Of a DNA stretch of 64,000 nucleotides, positions 1 through 9,032 are shown in pieces. A program made the translations under genes and the position numbers. The DNA is from Pelagibacterales bacterium SAG-MED17. Its GTDB lineage: Bacteria > Pseudomonadota > Alphaproteobacteria > Pelagibacterales > Pelagibacteraceae. The notes under the pieces were generated by a model. It ran no database searches. It saw only the letters and a program-made list of their open reading frames with translations, and was not told the DNA's origin. The first letter of the stretch is position 1; each line of letters starts with the position of its first letter. The stretch covers positions 21,597-85,596 of the forward strand of contig JACWDO010000002.1 of the NCBI GenBank assembly GCA_014654115.1. Direction: 5' to 3'.

Positions 1-1
1 C

Positions 2-931
2 ATGAATTGGCTAACAAAAGCAATAAACTTTGGAGAAAAAATAAAGAAGGTACTTCGAAAAAGACCTTCTAAAGAAGATATAGCAAATTCTGACTGGACA
101 AGTTGTTGCAAGGGGCCAATATTAAAAAAAGATTTAGAAGACAATTTGTGGGTTTGCAATCTTTGTGGAAAACATCACAGAATTAGTTGTAGACAAAGAT
201 TTGATATAGTTTTTGGAAAGAATTCCTATCAAATTTTAGAATCGCCAATACCTACAGAAGATCCATTAAATTGGGTTGATACAAAATCTTACAAAGAAAG
301 GCTCAAGATTGCGAGAAAGAAAACTAATCAAAATTGTGCAGTTATGATTGCCAAAGGCAAAATTAATGGAATTGAGGTAACGGCAGGTGCAATAAACTTT
401 GATTTTATTGGAGGCTCAGTTGGAGCTGCTGAAGGTGAAGCAATAATTTATGGGGTACAACACTCTATAGACAATCAAACACCATACTTGTTCTTTCCTT
501 GTGGAGGAGGACAAAGAATGTTCGAGTCTCCTATAGCTTTAGCCAATATGACAAGAACAACACTTGCTATAAACGAACTTAAAAATAATAATTTACCATA
601 TATTGTTTGCTTTACTGACCCAACTGCAGGTGGAATTACAGCTTCTTTTGCAATGTTAGGTGATATTCATTTTGCGGAACCAGGTGCAAATATAATTTTT
701 GCGGGTCGTAGAGTAATAGAGTCAACTGTTAAAGAAGAATTACCTCCAGATTTTCAAACTGCTGAATTTGTAGAAAAACATGGTTTCGTAGATAGAGTTG
801 TGCACAGAAAAGACATTAAAGAGGAAGTTGGTACTTTACTTTCCATATTGCTAAGAAAAAATTCTGATATACATTTAGAAAATTTAAATGAAACTTCAGA
901 AACTAATATCCAAACTAGAGAAGCATCATAA
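2..931 (+). CDS. accD: Acetyl-CoA carboxylase carboxyltransferase subunit beta
   Basis: Beta half of the carboxyltransferase that moves the carboxyl group from biotin to acetyl-CoA to give malonyl-CoA, the first step of fatty acid synthesis; it acts with AccA in the cytoplasm. The 309-residue product has an N-terminal zinc ribbon (residues 35-55) and the crotonase-like core with GGSVG, GGGQRM and DPTAGG glycine-rich oxyanion segments. The zinc ribbon is odd: the second pair is a normal CxxC (C52, C55), but the first pair is compressed to adjacent Cys35-Cys36. The ATG at base 2 gives a normal AccD N-terminus, so the gene looks complete although it touches the window edge. It overlaps folC by 44 bases. 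Confidence 0.95.
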   Translation: MNWLTKAINFGEKIKKVLRKRPSKEDIANSDWTSCCKGPILKKDLEDNLWVCNLCGKHHRISCRQRFDIVFGKNSYQILESPIPTEDPLNWVDTKSYKERLKIARKKTNQNCAVMIAKGKINGIEVTAGAINFDFIGGSVGAAEGEAIIYGVQHSIDNQTPYLFFPCGGGQRMFESPIALANMTRTTLAINELKNNNLPYIVCFTDPTAGGITASFAMLGDIHFAEPGANIIFAGRRVIESTVKEELPPDFQTAEFVEKHGFVDRVVHRKDIKEEVGTLLSILLRKNSDIHLENLNETSETNIQTREAS

Positions 932-2153
932 AAAAAAACTAGATTTATCTCTAGGAAGAACTTTTAACCTATTAAAAAAACTCGGCAATCCTCAAGATAA
1001 ACTAAAAAATATTATAACAGTTGTTGGAACTAATGCTAAGGCAAGTATGTGTTATAGCCTTAAGTCAATACTAAACCAGGCTGGATACAAGACTAATCTT
1101 TACACTTCACCACACCTACTCTCTTATACAGAAAGATATGTTTTTGATGATAAAGAAATCAATGAAGAAGATTTAATAAAATTATTGACTGATGTTGAAA
1201 AAACTTTAGGAGATGACAATGCAACATTATTTGAAATTTTAACTTGTTCATTCATAAAACATGCTGAGAGTTTCAAGGATAATATAAATATAATAGAAGC
1301 TGGATTATTTCATCAATTTGATAGCACCAATGTATTTACGGAAAATTTAATCACACTTATTGGTGTAATTCATAATGATCATTTCCAGTGGCTTAAAAAT
1401 AAATCAATTGAGGGAGTAATCTATGAAAAAACAGCTAATCTTTTAAACTCAAATATATTTATTAACAAACAAGTCAATAATGAAATAAGAGATAAAATAG
1501 AAAAATCATTAGAAAAAAATACATCAAATAAATATTTTTTTGGTAAAGATTTTAATATTGCAAAGTCTGAAAATGGATTTATTCAATATCAAGATCAGTT
1601 AGGAGAATTAGTATTACCTGAACCAAGTATTCTTGGAGATCATCAGCTTTATAATATTAGTACCTCAATTGCTGCATCAAGAAAGATTTTTAATATTAAA
1701 GATGAACATATTGTAAATGGTATCAAAAATATTTCATTAAAAGCAAGACTTGAAGAAATTAAATCAGGTAAATTAAAAAATACAGCTGGTAATAATAAAC
1801 TAGTAATAGATGGTGGTCATAATATTAGTGCGAGTATTTCTATTGCTAATTGGGTTAAAAATCAAAATGTAGAAGTAAATCTTATTGTAGGCATGATGAG
1901 AGATAAAGAACATGTTGAGTTTATAAAAAATTTTAAAAATATAGTAAACTCAATTACTTTAATTGATATTCCTAATCAGGATGGAGCAATATCAAAGGAA
2001 GATTTTAAGAAAAAGTTAGATAACTTGAAATTAAATTTGAAACTTTCTAATGGTATTGAGGAAAGCATAAAATCATTATCAAAGAATGAAAATACTATTA
2101 TACTTTGTATAGGTTCACTATATCTTGCTGGAGAAATTTTAAGCTTAAATTAG
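888..2153 (+). CDS. folC: Bifunctional dihydrofolate/folylpolyglutamate synthase, divergent P-loop
   Basis: Mur-ligase-family enzyme that adds glutamate to dihydropteroate and to folates using ATP. The 421-residue product keeps the family layout: N-terminal ATPase domain, TSPHL folate-loop motif (residues 73-77), a conserved lysine (K181) in an EK motif where the carbamylated lysine lies, and a C-terminal domain with RLEEI and DGGHN motifs. The P-loop is unusual: the family consensus GTNGKGS reads GTNAKAS (residues 47-53), and the usual GLGG near residue 140 reads GLFH. The start overlaps accD by 44 bases, indicating coupled expression. Identity is secure; the substitutions may be lineage features. 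Confidence 0.9.
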   Translation: MKLQKLISKLEKHHKKKLDLSLGRTFNLLKKLGNPQDKLKNIITVVGTNAKASMCYSLKSILNQAGYKTNLYTSPHLLSYTERYVFDDKEINEEDLIKLLTDVEKTLGDDNATLFEILTCSFIKHAESFKDNINIIEAGLFHQFDSTNVFTENLITLIGVIHNDHFQWLKNKSIEGVIYEKTANLLNSNIFINKQVNNEIRDKIEKSLEKNTSNKYFFGKDFNIAKSENGFIQYQDQLGELVLPEPSILGDHQLYNISTSIAASRKIFNIKDEHIVNGIKNISLKARLEEIKSGKLKNTAGNNKLVIDGGHNISASISIANWVKNQNVEVNLIVGMMRDKEHVEFIKNFKNIVNSITLIDIPNQDGAISKEDFKKKLDNLKLNLKLSNGIEESIKSLSKNENTIILCIGSLYLAGEILSLN

Positions 2154-2467
2154 ATATTTTCTTTTATCCAAGAAACAATTTCACTTTTTGGGACTGCACC
2201 GACTTTAGTTGAAACATGGTTTCCATCTTTCATCAAAATCATCGTTGGGATCCCTCTAACACCAAATTTTGTTGGTGTGTTTGGTTCTTCATCTATGTTA
2301 TGTTTTGCTACAGATATTTGGTCAGACATTTCGTTTGAAATTTCTTCTAAAATTGGAGCAATTTGGACGCAAGGGCCGCACCATGAAGCCCAAAAATCTG
2401 TGATTAGTATTTTATTTTCTTTAACTAATTGATCAAAACTTTCATCAGTAGATTTAATTGTTGCCAT
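2150..2467 (-). CDS. trxA: Thioredoxin
   Basis: Small cytoplasmic dithiol-disulfide oxidoreductase that reduces protein disulfides such as those of ribonucleotide reductase. The 105-residue product has the full thioredoxin fold with the WCGPC active site near residues 28-32 and the conserved GIPTM cis-proline segment. There is no signal peptide, so a cytoplasmic form is expected. It is convergent with folC, the two stop codons overlapping by 4 bases. Normal length for TrxA. Confidence 0.95.
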   Translation of the reverse strand: MATIKSTDESFDQLVKENKILITDFWASWCGPCVQIAPILEEISNEMSDQISVAKHNIDEEPNTPTKFGVRGIPTMILMKDGNHVSTKVGAVPKSEIVSWIKENI

Positions 2468-2534
2468 ATGAGTTTTATATAAATTTATTTTATTTATTCA
2501 ATAGTTAAAATTGGAATTAATTTAGATTTATACA

Positions 2535-3968
2535 TTAAACATTTTCATACTTTTTTTGGATAGACATTGCGTAAGTATTAAATTCGTCTAAGAGAGCTAA
2601 TTTTTCATTATCATTTTCATTAGTATATTTTTCTCTCAAAGTATCAATTTCGTTATATAGAGTAGGTATTGTCCACCATTTCTCTTTTCTTTCACTTAGT
2701 ATTCTTTTAGCAATTTCTCTTCTAATCGATTTATACATTGTCTCTGGCAAAACTTCCGGCGCTTCTTGAAAAATTATTTTTTTACCAAATCCAACTAACC
2801 TATCGTCATCAAACTTATCTAATAAATTAAGTTTTTCCTTCCAAGGAGCTGAGTGCCAAGCTGGAAAAAGAGCTGTATCTTTATTAGAAGTAAATTTACT
2901 ATAAATACTTTCTTCAGCATATATATCCTCTTGAGATTTTGAATCTTCTTTTTCCTCAGCAACTTCCCTCAAAGCTGTTAAAATATTTTGAGAGAATTGT
3001 TCATTACTTTGGACAAATTCTGCTCTTTTTTTAATTACGTTTGGATCTAATTTATTATAAGGCTCAACATTCATTCCATATTTTGCATCAATTATGATAG
3101 GTGCTTTATTAGCACGTATAGTCCGTAAAAATTTTGGAGATTTTTTCATTTCAGTTTTTAATTCATTTATTGATTTATTTATTAAGGGTTGAATTTCAGT
3201 TCTTAAATCTACTGAATAATACCAACCCTGATAAATAGGATGCATACAATGTTTAGGATGCAATGGAACAACTAAGTGTAATCTTGATTTTCCATAATAA
3301 TACTCATTCAGAGTTACTACCTCTCCCTTTTTCATTATAGTTTCTGTATCAGATTTATTCGCAGTTCTTAAAAATGACTCCCATGTCTGTTCTTGTTTTT
3401 TTTTAACAATCTTTAAAATTTTTACAGTCAATTCTGCATCTGCTAAAGCAGAGTGTGCATCACTTGCATCAATTCCTTGCATTTGTGCTAAAGAGGCAAG
3501 TTTAAATACTGGATTATTTTTTTCATTTATCTCAGTTTCTAAAATTGTTGAGTCTACAGCATATGCGGCACGGGCAATATTTAGTCCATCATGTCTTTTA
3601 TTTGGTGCCGCGTTAGTTAAATATGGATATCTGATACTTTTAAAAAATTCTTTTCTTATCATCTCTTCATCGAAATTAAGACTACTCCATCCTAAAAATA
3701 TTGCCGGGCTCCATTTTTTAAATATTTTTTCTACTTCTCCCAACATCTGGTAATGACTTAAATTTGTTTGGGTTAATTGCTTTATGGAAGTCTTATTCAC
3801 TATTAAGGCCATGGCTTGAAAGATTTCACCTTCGGGCAAACTACATCTTAAATTGAAACGATCTTTCTCTTTGAAATTTTCATCAACTAAAATTCCACCA
3901 ATTTCAATAATGCTGCCAAAATCAGTGCTTGCACTCGATGATTCTATATCCCAGATTGCTAAATTCAT
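2535..3968 (-). CDS. sbcB: Exodeoxyribonuclease I (DEDDh 3'-5' ssDNA exonuclease)
   Basis: Degrades single-stranded DNA from the 3' end in recombination and mismatch repair. The 477-residue length matches E. coli ExoI (475). The DEDDh catalytic set is visible: D7 and E9 in the WDIES motif, D100 in LNFDEE, and H172 and D177 in the AHSALADAE segment. The C-terminal half also resembles the ExoI SH3-like and helical regions. It lies in a run of minus-strand DNA-processing genes (MGME1-like nuclease, rmuC), 124 bases downstream of the nuclease gene. That 124-base gap (3969-4092) shows no gene or clear signal. Confidence 0.88.
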   Translation of the reverse strand: MNLAIWDIESSSASTDFGSIIEIGGILVDENFKEKDRFNLRCSLPEGEIFQAMALIVNKTSIKQLTQTNLSHYQMLGEVEKIFKKWSPAIFLGWSSLNFDEEMIRKEFFKSIRYPYLTNAAPNKRHDGLNIARAAYAVDSTILETEINEKNNPVFKLASLAQMQGIDASDAHSALADAELTVKILKIVKKKQEQTWESFLRTANKSDTETIMKKGEVVTLNEYYYGKSRLHLVVPLHPKHCMHPIYQGWYYSVDLRTEIQPLINKSINELKTEMKKSPKFLRTIRANKAPIIIDAKYGMNVEPYNKLDPNVIKKRAEFVQSNEQFSQNILTALREVAEEKEDSKSQEDIYAEESIYSKFTSNKDTALFPAWHSAPWKEKLNLLDKFDDDRLVGFGKKIIFQEAPEVLPETMYKSIRREIAKRILSERKEKWWTIPTLYNEIDTLREKYTNENDNEKLALLDEFNTYAMSIQKKYENV

Positions 3969-4092
3969 ATTTTAAACCTTAAATTAGCTACGTTTTGATG
4001 GATATTTGGAAAGTTTTTTAGGACTAAACCGTTGCATCTAAACAAGTAGCTTCTAGTTAGTTTTATCTCTTCTATGAAATGGTCAGTTAAAG

Positions 4093-4779
4093 TCAAGCTA
4101 TATTATTCATCTCGTAAAATTTTTTGACTCTTCCTAAGAATAAATTTTGATACATTTCTAATTGAGCACCTTCTATTTTAAATTCCTGAAACAAAACATC
4201 TTTTGTGCATAGTAAAATTATGCCTGCTTTCATTTTAGTTCCATGAACAACATCATGCGCCAAGGTATATGCTCCAAGTTGTAAAAAATAATCTTGAATA
4301 TAATCTGTTTTTTTTGGTTTATTGCTTTGTTTAAAATCAATTACAACATCATTGCCCTGATAAACACCAATTAAATCAGCTGTGCCTGCATATTGCTCAG
4401 GATAATATAGAGTTTCCTCAATTCCATAAATTTCATCTAATTTATTTTCTACTCCTTTTTCGATTATTTCTTTAGCCATATTTTTATATTGTTCATTACT
4501 TTCAAAAAAACTTTCATTAATACGGCCTCTTAAGTAATCCTCTATATATGAATGCATTGATGTTCCTCTTGAAGATGCTTCTGTTTTAATTCTGTTCGCT
4601 TCTTTAAAGCCTACCCTTTCCTTCCAGTTCGCTAAAGCAGCTTTTTCTTCTTCAGATTTAGTAGCACTTAATATTGCTGTTACACTTGGAAGTTTCTCGT
4701 CACCTAATGAATATTTTCTATAACCATTTTCAATTGACCTTGTTGACTTAGGATAATTAAATTTATTATTCCATTTCAT
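4093..4779 (-). CDS. PD-(D/E)XK exonuclease, MGME1/phage-exonuclease-like
   Basis: A 228-residue single-domain nuclease of the RecB-like PD-(D/E)XK superfamily. It most resembles the mitochondrial MGME1 single-strand exonuclease and related phage enzymes. Visible motifs in order: LPSVTAIL at residues 30-37 (MGME1-type N-terminal signature), RGTSMH with H76, the metal-binding D135 in AGTADLI, the D148-x-K150 pair in VIDFK, and the Q167/Y171 motif QLGAY. No helicase domain is present, so it is not AddB or RecB itself. It sits between sbcB and rmuC on the same strand, suggesting a shared role in DNA end processing. Exact substrate is inferred, not known. Confidence 0.78.
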   Translation of the reverse strand: MKWNNKFNYPKSTRSIENGYRKYSLGDEKLPSVTAILSATKSEEEKAALANWKERVGFKEANRIKTEASSRGTSMHSYIEDYLRGRINESFFESNEQYKNMAKEIIEKGVENKLDEIYGIEETLYYPEQYAGTADLIGVYQGNDVVIDFKQSNKPKKTDYIQDYFLQLGAYTLAHDVVHGTKMKAGIILLCTKDVLFQEFKIEGAQLEMYQNLFLGRVKKFYEMNNIA

Positions 4780-4816
4780 TCAATCACTTATATGAGAAAT
4801 TATATTAAAATAAAAT

Positions 4817-5914
4817 TTATTTTTTGGCTTGTCTAGGAAGGTCTTCGAGTTTTTCTACATTTTCTGTTTTAAGAGCTTTTTCGAACTGCTCTGGATCTTT
4901 AATATTTTCCAAAGTTCTCGTAATAGATCTTGCATCCATTCCAAACTTATTAACAACAGCCATCGCCTCTTCTAATTTTTTATTTAACACTTTGATATTA
5001 TCAAAATGTCTTGAAAACCGTGTGCTAATTGTTTTTAAATGAGTATATATTTCAGTTGCTCCCTTTTGAACTTTGAGCGATTGAAAACCCATGTGTAAAG
5101 ACTGTAAGTAAGCAGATAAAGTGTTTGGACCGCAGATTATAACTTTGTGTTTTTTCATTAATTCTTGAGTTAATAATTCTTTTGTGCTTGGATCTTGATA
5201 CTCAGTTAATTCTTTATACAAACTTTCAGTTGGAGCATAAACGATAGCAAAGTCTGTAGTTTTTGGTGGAACTATGTATTTTTCATTTACACTTTTAGCT
5301 TTAGCTTTGAAGGCTGATGCTAATTTTGCTCTTGCATCTGCAACGGCTTGTTTGTCATCTGAGTCATAACCATCAGTGATTGCTTTAAATTTTTCTACTG
5401 GGAAGTGCGAATCAACTGGAACCATAACATCACCTTGAAGTTTAATTGCAAATTCAACGTTTTCACTTGTATCCTCTTTCATTTTAACATTGGTCATAAA
5501 TTGAGAGGCTGGCAATAAATCTTTAATTAAAGCATCCAAACTAAATTCAGCAAGTGTTCCATATTTTTTTACACCTGCTAAAATTTTACTTATACCCTCT
5601 TGGCTCTGATTTAATAATTGTACCTGCTGGTTAAAGTTTCCAACTTTTTCGTCTACTTTAGTTAAAGCTTCCGTCATATCTTTAGTAACCCCTGTAGAAA
5701 GGTTGTTAAATGAAGTAGACATTGAGCCCAATGAATTATTAATAGTATTATTTAAAGTATCTTTTAAAGAAACTATTTCTGCTTTTAAATTGGCTATTTC
5801 TTCAACTTCTTTATTTTCACTCTCTTCTTTAGGTTTTGATCTCAAATTTAGGTATAAAACACCCAAAGTTACACCAAGTAATAAAAATAATAAAATTAAT
5901 AGAATCGTGTCCAT
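4817..5914 (-). CDS. rmuC: RmuC-family DNA recombination protein
   Basis: RmuC proteins limit inversion and rearrangement at short inverted repeats; the fold includes a restriction-endonuclease-like core. The 365-residue product has an N-terminal transmembrane helix (about residues 4-22), a polar coiled-coil region (about 30-110) and the RmuC core beginning near residue 115, including the PVDSHFP and YAPTESLY segments. It is shorter than E. coli RmuC (475) because the coiled coil is reduced. It follows hisG by 22 bases on the same strand and may be the last part of that transcript or the head of the nuclease group. Confidence 0.85.
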   Translation of the reverse strand: MDTILLILLFLLLGVTLGVLYLNLRSKPKEESENKEVEEIANLKAEIVSLKDTLNNTINNSLGSMSTSFNNLSTGVTKDMTEALTKVDEKVGNFNQQVQLLNQSQEGISKILAGVKKYGTLAEFSLDALIKDLLPASQFMTNVKMKEDTSENVEFAIKLQGDVMVPVDSHFPVEKFKAITDGYDSDDKQAVADARAKLASAFKAKAKSVNEKYIVPPKTTDFAIVYAPTESLYKELTEYQDPSTKELLTQELMKKHKVIICGPNTLSAYLQSLHMGFQSLKVQKGATEIYTHLKTISTRFSRHFDNIKVLNKKLEEAMAVVNKFGMDARSITRTLENIKDPEQFEKALKTENVEKLEDLPRQAKK

Positions 5915-5936
5915 ATAGTTAAGATAATAGTTAGAG

Positions 5937-6614
5937 TTAAGAGCTAAGCAAGTTTAAAATTTTATTCAAACCTTTTTCGTTACTTAACTTTTTATTTGAC
6001 ATTAAAATTGCTGTACTTTTAAGAATATTTCCATCTTTTAAAACTCTTAAATTATTGGCACGTAGAGTTTCTCCACTACTGGTTATATCCGATAAAATTT
6101 CTGATGAACCAGTAAATGGATATACTTCCGTCGCCCCAAGAGAAGGAACTAATTTAAATTGAGTTACACCTTTTGAGAATAAAAATTCTCTCGTTAGATT
6201 TGGATATTTTGTTGCAACTCTCATTCTACTTTTCTTTTTATCTTTAAATTCAAAGGAAATTTCTTCTAAATCTGCAAGTGTCTGAATATCAATCCACTCG
6301 TCTGGCACAGCCAAAACTAAGGTTGCATGTCCATATTCTAGTTTTTTGATAATAGTAACTTTATTTTGGATATTTAATTCAGATTCTTTCAATAAATCAT
6401 AACCAGAAAAGCCAATATCTAAAGATCCATCTCCTAATCTTTCTATAATTTCTCTAGCATGTAGATAAATTATTTTAATATTTTTATTTCCTTTTATGTA
6501 TCCAAAGAGATCCCTATCACCTCTTTCTGAAAGGATTTTGAGCTTTTTATTTTTAAATATATTTAAAGTATCTTTTCTTAATCTACCTTTGCTTGGTATA
6601 CCAATTTTAATCAT
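5937..6614 (-). CDS. hisG: ATP phosphoribosyltransferase catalytic subunit, short form
   Basis: First step of histidine synthesis: condenses ATP with PRPP. At 225 residues this is the short (HisGS) form, which lacks the C-terminal ACT-like regulatory domain and needs the HisZ partner, encoded just upstream. Recognisable segments are GIPSKGR at the N-terminus, the DIGFSGYDLL segment, and the PRPP-binding loop region near SLGATEVYPFTGSSEI. It overlaps hisZ by 8 bases, so the two subunits are likely translated together. Feedback control by histidine is expected to act through HisZ. Confidence 0.93.
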   Translation of the reverse strand: MIKIGIPSKGRLRKDTLNIFKNKKLKILSERGDRDLFGYIKGNKNIKIIYLHAREIIERLGDGSLDIGFSGYDLLKESELNIQNKVTIIKKLEYGHATLVLAVPDEWIDIQTLADLEEISFEFKDKKKSRMRVATKYPNLTREFLFSKGVTQFKLVPSLGATEVYPFTGSSEILSDITSSGETLRANNLRVLKDGNILKSTAILMSNKKLSNEKGLNKILNLLSS

Positions 6615-7656
6615 TTAAACTTATCGCACCTCCAACAGCTGGAATTCTTTTTGAAGATCCTAAATCAGAAATTAGATTATCATAACGACCACCATCAACT
6701 TGAATTTTTCTTGAATTTGAATTAATTATAATTTTAAATACCATTCCGGTGTAGTACTCCAGATGTCTTCCAAAAGAAGAGGAAAAATTTATATTTAACT
6801 TTGAAACCTTGTCTTTTGTGATTGGAAAATAATTTTGTCCCACAGTGAGGTTAATTTTATTTCTTTTAAAAAAGGAGTTAAGAGTAGTCGATGCTTTACT
6901 CATTGGGCATCTAATTTTCAAAAATTCTCTTATAATTTTTACAACATTTTGACCTTTTATTTGTTTTCTAGGATCTTTAATTTTATTATCAAATCTAGTT
7001 AATATTTCTCTTAAAGAACGCCCTGCGATAATTCTGTTTTCATTTTGTTTGCACATTTTAAGATATCTTTTTTTATCGAACTCAACGATAGTTTCATCAA
7101 CATCTGAATTAGTCTCTAAACGTCTTAATAATTCATTAAAATAACTTTCTCTCCAAAAATGTCTTCGCAATCTAAGCTTCCACCTTTTTGGAATATCTAG
7201 TTTATTTATTAATAAGTGAAATATTTCTACGTTTCCAATTGTTATACTTCCAGATCTATATCTAAATTTATTTAAAACTTTAATACTGGTATTTATAATC
7301 TGCTTATCATCTTTTTTTTCATCTTCAGATCCTATAATCTCGAAGCCTATTTGATCTCTTATAATTTTATCAGTTTTTTTCTTTGCTTTTCTAAATGCTT
7401 GACCATTATAAAAAACTTTTGAAGATCCCTTTCTTTTTTCATTGAGATATTTAATGCACGATGCAATTGTTAAATCAGGCCTTAGACAAATTTCTTTCCC
7501 ATTCTGATCCATAAATGAAAAAATTAGACTTCTGAACGACTCTCCTGATCTCTCAAGAATAAGATTAGTGGGTATTACTGTATCTAAATCGATATAATCA
7601 AATCCACTTGATTTTAAAGATCTAAGAATATTTTCAGATAAGTTTTTTGACTTCAT
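6607..7656 (-). CDS. hisZ: ATP phosphoribosyltransferase regulatory subunit
   Basis: Histidyl-tRNA-synthetase-like protein without aminoacylation function that assembles with short HisG into a hetero-octamer and mediates histidine feedback. The 349-residue product has class II synthetase-type motifs (LRPDLT near residues 57-62; a C-terminal GGRYDNLI motif) and lacks the synthetase anticodon-binding domain. Its start lies 23 bases inside hisS, its paralogue, and its end overlaps hisG by 8 bases. Somewhat divergent in the middle, but motif order and context leave little doubt. Confidence 0.88.
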   Translation of the reverse strand: MKSKNLSENILRSLKSSGFDYIDLDTVIPTNLILERSGESFRSLIFSFMDQNGKEICLRPDLTIASCIKYLNEKRKGSSKVFYNGQAFRKAKKKTDKIIRDQIGFEIIGSEDEKKDDKQIINTSIKVLNKFRYRSGSITIGNVEIFHLLINKLDIPKRWKLRLRRHFWRESYFNELLRRLETNSDVDETIVEFDKKRYLKMCKQNENRIIAGRSLREILTRFDNKIKDPRKQIKGQNVVKIIREFLKIRCPMSKASTTLNSFFKRNKINLTVGQNYFPITKDKVSKLNINFSSSFGRHLEYYTGMVFKIIINSNSRKIQVDGGRYDNLISDLGSSKRIPAVGGAISLND

Positions 7657-9028
7657 TTATTAAATCTTCCTTTGGAATTGTTTTGTTATTCTCACCCTTT
7701 ACACCCTTTAAATTTTTGATAGTCACCGTATTGTCTTTAAATTCATTTTCTCCACAGATTATAGCAACTGGTAATTGGCGTTTATTTGCAAAAGTAAGCT
7801 GCTTACCCAGATTTTTTTTGGTATCTAAAAATATTTCAGAATTAATATTGTTTTGTCTTAAAATATCTAAAATTTCATAATAATTTTTTAAATATTTTTT
7901 ATCCATTACACAAACTAGAACTGGTTTTTGCTCATCAAGTTCAATCTGATCTAATTGCATTAATGCAAATAAAAGTCTATCTACACCAAAACTTATACCT
8001 GTGCCTGGAATATCAACTCCTTTAAATCTTGATATGAGTTTTGCATAGGCTCCCCCTGAACAAATACTACCAATGTCCACTTCTTTGCCTTTATTATTTT
8101 TAACTTTAAAATTTAAATTTGTTTCAACGATGAAATCAGAATAATACGCCAAGCCTCTAACAATTGTGAAGTTAGTTTTAACTTGATCTGAGTTTGATCC
8201 ATATCCAAGTACCTCAAAAAAGTCTTCTAACTCTTTTATTCCTTCTTGTGATAATGGGTTTTTCAAATTTTGTTTCAGGTCGTTTAAATCTTTGGTTTTT
8301 AAATAATTTAATATTTGAGAAACCTGATCATCATTTAAATCAGCACCTTTTGTAATAGCTCCACTAGTATCTTTTCTTTCTTTTCTTAAGAGGTCTTCAA
8401 CCCCTTTTAATCCAAATCCAGGCTTGTCAAGTTTATCAATTGCTCTAATAACTTTTAATTGTTTTTCCTCGGCTATTTTTAATTCATCTAACAAACCTTG
8501 AACTATTTTTCTATTACTCACATTGATTGTAAATTGATCTTTGTTTAATCCACATTCTGAAAGTGTTTCTGAAATTAAATTACAGAGCTCAGCGTTAGCT
8601 TGTGATGAATTAACATTTCCTACAATATCAAAATCTGCCTGTAAAAATTCTCTATATCTTCCATTGCCAGCCTTTTCGTTACGGAATACGTTTTGAATGG
8701 CATATCTTTTATAAATTGATGGCAACTCTTGATTATTTTGAGCAACAAATCTTGCTAGAGGGCTAGATAAGTCATATCGAAGTGTAATATTTTTATCTCC
8801 ATCTTTAAATGAGAATACATCAGACATAGGATTAGCTTCATCTTCTGCTAAAAAAGATCCTATGTTTTCACTTATTTCAAAAGAGGGCGTTTCAAGTGGT
8901 TCTGCACCAAACTTAATAAAATTATTCTCAATTGCTGATAATAGCTTTTTTTTGAGAAGAAGTTTCTTGTCCCAACGATCTTCAAATCCTGAGGGTAACC
9001 CAGGTATTAATTTATTTTCTTTATTCAT
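7634..9028 (-). CDS. hisS: Histidine--tRNA ligase
   Basis: Charges tRNA-His. The 464-residue product has class II motif 2 (FRNEKAGNGRYREF), the HisRS-specific LVRGLAYYSDFI-type motif (here IVRGLAYYSDF) and motif 3 (GTGISFGVDRLL), followed by a C-terminal anticodon-binding domain. The open frame continues upstream to 9076, but those codons lie inside the tRNA-His gene. The ATG at 9028 (MNKENKLIPG) fits the family N-terminus. That start lies 4 nt after the tRNA CCA with no Shine-Dalgarno sequence, so tRNA 3' processing would leave an almost leaderless message. Overlaps hisZ by 23 bases. Confidence 0.93.
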   Translation of the reverse strand: MNKENKLIPGLPSGFEDRWDKKLLLKKKLLSAIENNFIKFGAEPLETPSFEISENIGSFLAEDEANPMSDVFSFKDGDKNITLRYDLSSPLARFVAQNNQELPSIYKRYAIQNVFRNEKAGNGRYREFLQADFDIVGNVNSSQANAELCNLISETLSECGLNKDQFTINVSNRKIVQGLLDELKIAEEKQLKVIRAIDKLDKPGFGLKGVEDLLRKERKDTSGAITKGADLNDDQVSQILNYLKTKDLNDLKQNLKNPLSQEGIKELEDFFEVLGYGSNSDQVKTNFTIVRGLAYYSDFIVETNLNFKVKNNKGKEVDIGSICSGGAYAKLISRFKGVDIPGTGISFGVDRLLFALMQLDQIELDEQKPVLVCVMDKKYLKNYYEILDILRQNNINSEIFLDTKKNLGKQLTFANKRQLPVAIICGENEFKDNTVTIKNLKGVKGENNKTIPKEDLINEVKKLI

Positions 9029-9032
9029 TTTT

